Source of the DNA: Lactobacillaceae bacterium UBA5807
GTDB taxonomy: Bacteria > Bacillota > Bacilli > Lactobacillales > Lactobacillaceae
Assembly (NCBI GenBank): GCA_002418005.1
Contig: DIDF01000078.1
Span: 1 to 7,263 of the forward strand
Reading direction: 5' to 3'
Length of the DNA: 7,263 bases
Shown: positions 5,526-7,263 of the stretch, one piece after another
Layout: each line of letters begins with the position of its first letter
How positions within the stretch are numbered: the stretch's first letter is position 1
Program-made: the position numbers and the translations under genes
Notes under the pieces: generated by a model
What the model was told of the DNA's origin: nothing
Databases searched by the model: none
Seen by the model: only the letters and a program-made list of their open reading frames with translations

Positions 5526-5554
5526 ATTATAAACTATACTAAAACATAAATCAA
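5526..5554 (-). promoter_or_regulatory. mscL promoter
   Basis: On the minus strand TTGATT (5554-5549) is followed after exactly 17 bases by a perfect TATAAT (5531-5526), placing the transcript start near 5519 and a short leader before GTG 5496. A second combination, TTGACC (5563-5558) with TATAGT, has a 19-base spacer and is less likely. The promoter survives although the gene carries a nonsense codon. Confidence 0.65.
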
Positions 5555-5675
5555 ATTGGTCAAGAAAAGCTCATAATTTCATTCATATATATTTGGATAA
5601 ATTAATAAGTTCAAGGAAGTGCTAAAGCCTAGTAAAAGTCCGCCAACTTAGTTTTTTCATCTTTGATGCTCCAAA
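5555..5675. other. Intergenic stretch with no recognised feature
   Basis: This AT-rich stretch upstream of mscL contains the alternative -35 of that gene at 5558-5563. I see no open frame of useful length, no hairpin with a T run and no repeat in it. Confidence 0.4.
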
Positions 5676-5879
5676 CTACATTTTTAGTTCTTGTACCTGT
5701 TCCTGTTCAGGCCTCTTTATATCTGGGTTTTGTTTGGCACTCTTATTAGCGTTTCGAGTGTCATTCTTTCGGTTAAACCAACTACTTAACTCAATAGGCT
5801 CAAGTTTTACTTACTTCTTTAAAGTCTTTCTAAAAGTAGCTTTTCTTACTTCTTCAACTGGTTTACCATTTGAAGTGCC
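5676..5879 (-). pseudogene. Remnant of an unidentified gene with one internal stop
   Basis: On the minus strand one frame runs from 5879 to a TAG at 5678-5676, interrupted by a single TAA at 5813-5811. The first part reads GTSNGKPVEEVRKATF, then RKTLKK. After the stop it reads VKLEPIELSSWFNRKND, then TRNANKSAKQNPDIKRP and EQEQVQELKM. The basic, hydrophilic composition looks like the tail of a real protein, but I cannot name the family. The upstream end of the frame coincides with the arm of the IS hairpin at 5873, so an insertion or a deletion next to that IS end probably removed the front of this gene. No start codon or ribosome site is present. Confidence 0.35.
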
Positions 5880-5920
5880 CTACAATTGTTAGACAAGAAT
5901 CTAACGATTATGAGGCACTT
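5873..5920 (+). repeat. Long imperfect hairpin at the start of an IS3-like remnant
   Basis: Two 21-base arms (5873-5893 and 5900-5920) pair with 17 Watson-Crick pairs, 2 G-U pairs and 2 mismatches around the 6-base loop CAAGAA. The outer 7 bp, AAGTGCC with GGCACTT, are perfect and are followed by TTTTT (5918-5923 overlaps the arm). The right arm contains the GAGG (5912-5915) that would serve the ATG at 5926. Read-through RNA folding this way would hide the ribosome site and may also terminate, a known way for insertion sequences to silence transposase when transcribed from outside. The IS terminus may lie at TGCCC near 5876. Confidence 0.6.
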
Positions 5921-5925
5921 TTTGT

Positions 5926-5961
5926 ATGGTTAAATATAAGCCTGAATTAAAGGCAATTTAA
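5926..5961 (+). pseudogene. First codons of an IS3-family OrfA, truncated
   Basis: ATG at 5926 opens MVKYKPELKAI and then stops at 5959-5961. The pattern M-x-K-Y-x-x-E-(L/F)-K is the usual start of IS3-family OrfA proteins, the helix-turn-helix subunit that binds the IS ends. A GAGG lies 10 bases upstream inside the hairpin. Everything after about codon 10 is replaced by asp23-type sequence, so over 1 kb of this element is gone. The element differs from the IS at the right of the window, whose OrfA is in the opposite orientation. Confidence 0.5.
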
Positions 5962-6182
5962 CATTTGATGACAAAGTTATTCAAAAAATCATTGGTATCG
6001 CACTTTCTGAAGTAGATGGTTTATTAACCGTAGATGGCGGCTTTTTCGCAAATGTTGCTGAAAAACTAGTTAATACTTTCGATGTCACATCGGGAATTGA
6101 TGTAGAGGTTGGAAAAAAGCAGGTTGCAGTAGATCTCGACATTGTTGCTGAATATGGCATTGATATTTCTGGTACTATCCCC
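5946..6182 (+). pseudogene. Asp23/Gls24-family envelope stress protein, fragment lacking both ends
   Basis: About 77 codons of an alkaline-shock (Asp23/Gls24) family protein. These are membrane-associated envelope stress proteins of Firmicutes, anchored through AmaP in staphylococci. The frame reads NLTFDDKVIQKIIGIALSE, VDGLLTVDGGFFANVAEKL, VNTFDVTSGIDVEVGKKQV and AVDLDIVAEYGIDISG, matching the characteristic start of the domain through the central strand. The N-terminal leader is missing: the frame meets a TGA at 5943 and the upstream sequence belongs to the OrfA remnant. The C-terminal half, usually another 60 or more residues, is missing because the right-hand IS begins at about 6183. The frame then runs into IS DNA to a TAG at 6273-6275. 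The residues retained look undamaged, so the loss may be recent. Confidence 0.8.
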
Positions 6183-6222
6183 TGTCAAGTTGACACTTAT
6201 AAAAACGAAAACACAGTTTTTC

Positions 6223-6849
6223 TTATCCGACCAAATCGTGGTAATATTCCGCCACGGTTTGGTCATTTCTTTTAGCGGAAATGAACTGATTCGTGAAGTA
6301 CATTATTCCAGCACGAACCTGTTCCTGTAACTCTGCTAGAGTTTGCGCCTTTGGACGATGCTCGAGCCAGATGCTTTTAAAATCTGCCCACCAGTGTTCC
6401 ATTACGGCGTTATCCGCTGGTGTCCCAGGCGCCGATAGGCTATGCCTTACCTTCTCCTGACGGAGAGCTTCGTTGTAATTGGTGGACGTATATGCCGCTC
6501 CACGATCCGTATGGATCATTTCTGGAGTGGTTCCACTAGCCTTAGCGGCTTGGTTAAAGACTTTGATTGCGGCTTCACTGATCTCCGTTGGTGAGATTAA
6601 CCATGCTGCTGGCCTTTGTCCATATAGATCTAAGATGGCGTGTAGACGGACTTTATTAGCGGTCCCATAGGTCAGTTCTGTTGTATCTGTTACCCAAACC
6701 TGATTCGGCTTTTCTTGCTTAAATTGCCGATTTAGTAGGTTTTCATCTTGATAGGTTTGTTTTGCTCCCTGGCGGTCCTTTTTTGGCTGCCGGTAATCCG
6801 CCCGAATTCCATTAATTTTCATAATCCTGCTAACCCGCTTAATTCCCAC
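6223..6849 (-). pseudogene. IS3-family transposase OrfB, catalytic 3' part (frameshifted from its 5' part)
   Basis: This is the catalytic integrase-core (rve) portion of OrfB. Counting from GTG 6849, the DDE residues are Asp55 in WVTDTTEL, Asp115 in HTDRGAAY and Glu151 in DNAVMEHW. The second and third acidic residues are 35 residues apart, the classical D(35)E spacing of IS3 elements. The family tail is present (FTNQFISAKRNDQTVAEYY). The GTG is only the first possible start after a frameshift: the reading frame can be followed upstream as LSYRVGIKRV to 6861, where it should join the 5' part. No ribosome site precedes 6849, so this piece is probably not made on its own. The last codons overlap a hairpin at 6229-6264. 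Confidence 0.85.
6229..6274 (+). terminator. Hairpin at the 3' end of the IS, probable plus-strand terminator
   Basis: A 13-bp stem, GACCAAATCGTGG (6229-6241) with CCACGGTTTGGTC (6252-6264), all paired with one T-G pair and a 10-base loop. On the plus strand it is followed by ATTTCTTTT, so it could stop transcription entering the IS from the asp23 side. On the minus strand no T run follows. It lies inside the final codons of OrfB. Confidence 0.55.
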
Positions 6850-6857
6850 TCTGTAAC

Positions 6858-7130
6858 TTAATCGGCCTTTTTATTCAATAGACGAACCATCTTATCGTAT
6901 CCAACACTATCTTGATGCCGTTTTTCGATTCGCTTGATCTCCTCCAGTACTTCCCGTTCCTGCTGTTCGCGTAGCGATAATCTACGATTTAACCATTTGT
7001 AATACGCTTGCCGACTGATTCCCGCAGCTCGGGCCGTTTCACTAACTGTGTACTCGCCATTGCTGGTCATTTCTTGAACCGCTTGATATCGTTTGGCCGC
7101 TTCACCTCCCGGTTGCTTATTTCGATCAAT
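6858..7130 (-). pseudogene. IS3-family transposase OrfB, 5' part, ended by a frameshift
   Basis: This is the N-terminal helix-turn-helix region of OrfB. In the -1 frame relative to OrfA it reads from ATT 7130 through DRNKQPGGEAAKRYQAVQEM to the ATG at 7070, then TSNGEYTVSETARAAGISRQ, AYYKWLNRRLSLREQQE and finally VGYDKMVRLLNKKAD before TAA. The SRQAYYKWL and GYDKMVRLLN motifs are typical of the HTH_21 segment just before the catalytic core. The frame breaks around 6863-6856 (bases GATTAAGT on the minus strand). One extra T would give GATTTAAGT and restore KKADLSYRVGIKRV. The ATG at 7070 overlaps the OrfA stop as ATGA and could allow coupled reinitiation, although GGGAGGTGA at 7112-7104 is too far upstream to serve it well. 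Confidence 0.8.
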
Positions 7131-7263
7131 TTTTTTGAGAAGGCAATCTGAACCTCTCTTTCACGTAATTTAGCTTTGAGGTCCCGAATCTCTTTGAGTA
7201 ACTGTTCCTCACGGTCGGCTGGTTGCCTACCCCTGGTCTTGCCACGCCGGTCCTTTAGGGCCG
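7067..7263 (-). CDS. IS3-family transposase OrfA, C-terminal part (cut by window edge)
   Basis: The last 64 codons or so of OrfA, the DNA-binding and multimerisation subunit of IS3-family transposases, truncated only because the window ends. The frame runs from 7261 and reads ALKDRRGKTRGRQPADREEQ, then LLKEIRDLKAKLREREV with regularly spaced Leu and Ile. This is the leucine-zipper coiled coil that normally ends OrfA. It passes through the A7 run at 7130-7136 and continues for 22 more codons to a TGA at 7069-7067. The N-terminal helix-turn-helix lies outside the window. Ribosomes slipping back one base at the A run would instead make the OrfAB fusion. Confidence 0.75.
   Translation of the reverse strand, partial: ALKDRRGKTRGRQPADREEQLLKEIRDLKAKLREREVQIAFSKKLIEISNREVKRPNDIKRFKK
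7130..7136 (-). other. Putative -1 programmed frameshift site in the IS
   Basis: Seven consecutive As on the minus strand, read in the OrfA frame as TCA AAA AAA TTG. Slipping back one base gives AAA AAA ATT GAT CGA, which is exactly the OrfB frame. A-AAA-AAA is an accepted slippery heptamer for IS3 elements (A-AAA-AAG is the best studied). I did not find a clear downstream stem-loop. A GGGAGGTGA Shine-Dalgarno-like sequence lies about 18 bases downstream (7112-7104). Confidence 0.65.

Larger units (their letters stand above)
6183..7263 (-). mobile_element. IS3-family insertion sequence, incomplete at the window edge
   Basis: The transposase genes run on the minus strand from beyond 7263 to 6223, and the downstream terminus is placed at TGTCAAGTTGACAC, beginning near 6183, where asp23 homology ends. 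The TG start fits IS3-family ends, though only this terminus is visible and the inverted repeat cannot be checked. OrfA and OrfB overlap with a candidate -1 slippery run at 7130-7136, the standard way these elements make the OrfAB transposase. The DNA is visibly richer in G and C than the rest of the window, which suggests arrival from another species. OrfB carries a net one-base shift near 6861, so this copy could not transpose without a helper. Confidence 0.85.

Noticed and set aside
6066..6266. Minus-strand open frame across the asp23 fragment and IS end
   Set aside because: It crosses the IS boundary, is antisense to the Asp23 homology, and has no family features.
6479..6670. Plus-strand open frame inside OrfB
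   Set aside because: Shadow of the transposase catalytic core on the opposite strand; no start signals.
1..7263. CRISPR array, tRNA, rRNA or riboswitch
   Set aside because: I looked for regularly spaced direct repeats, cloverleaf-like sequence and long structured leaders and saw none. The hairpins present are explained as terminators or IS structures.

Overview
The window looks like an AT-rich, low-GC Gram-positive chromosome segment (or a chromosome/mobile-element mosaic), most likely from a lactobacillus or a close relative. The signs are strong AGGAGG-type ribosome sites, TTG/GTG starts, an Asp23/Gls24-family fragment, MscL, a plasmid-type serine resolvase, a DinJ/YafQ-type toxin-antitoxin pair and IS3-family elements. 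The assignment rests on remembered family features, not on a search.

Layout. 1-560: decayed minus-strand coding sequence, with one small possible membrane ORF. 576-1390: an intact class I glutamine amidotransferase with its own extended -10 promoter and a terminator. 1415-1684: the first ~80 codons of a HAD hydrolase, cut off where a toxin-antitoxin cassette begins. 1652-2408: yafQ-dinJ-type module on the minus strand, with terminator, promoter and an operator palindrome lying inside the promoter. 2409-2660: gene-poor, one short coding remnant. 2651-3300: serine resolvase with inverted half-sites around its promoter. 3544-4740: intact AAA_14/DUF4143 ATPase behind an extended -10 promoter. 4767-4978: frameshifted coding remnant. 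5012-5554: mscL on the minus strand, complete with promoter, ribosome site and terminator but carrying a stop at codon 7. 5676-6182: a minus-strand remnant, the start of one IS3-like element (hairpin plus 11 codons of OrfA), and an internal fragment of an asp23-type gene. 6183-7263: the 3' three quarters or so of a second, more GC-rich IS3-family element, with OrfA, a putative -1 slippery run, and an OrfB broken by a net one-base shift.

How it fits together. The intact, plausibly functional units are the amidotransferase, the toxin-antitoxin pair, the resolvase and the ATPase. They sit between host genes that are truncated or inactivated (HAD hydrolase, mscL, asp23) and several eroded fragments. 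I read this as a hot spot of insertion, deletion and decay rather than one coordinated operon. I did not find a convincing new multi-gene system. The best leads are the nonsense-mutated but otherwise complete mscL locus, the asp23 fragment trapped between two different IS3 elements, the operator-promoter architecture of the toxin-antitoxin module, and the orphan ATPase beside a resolvase.
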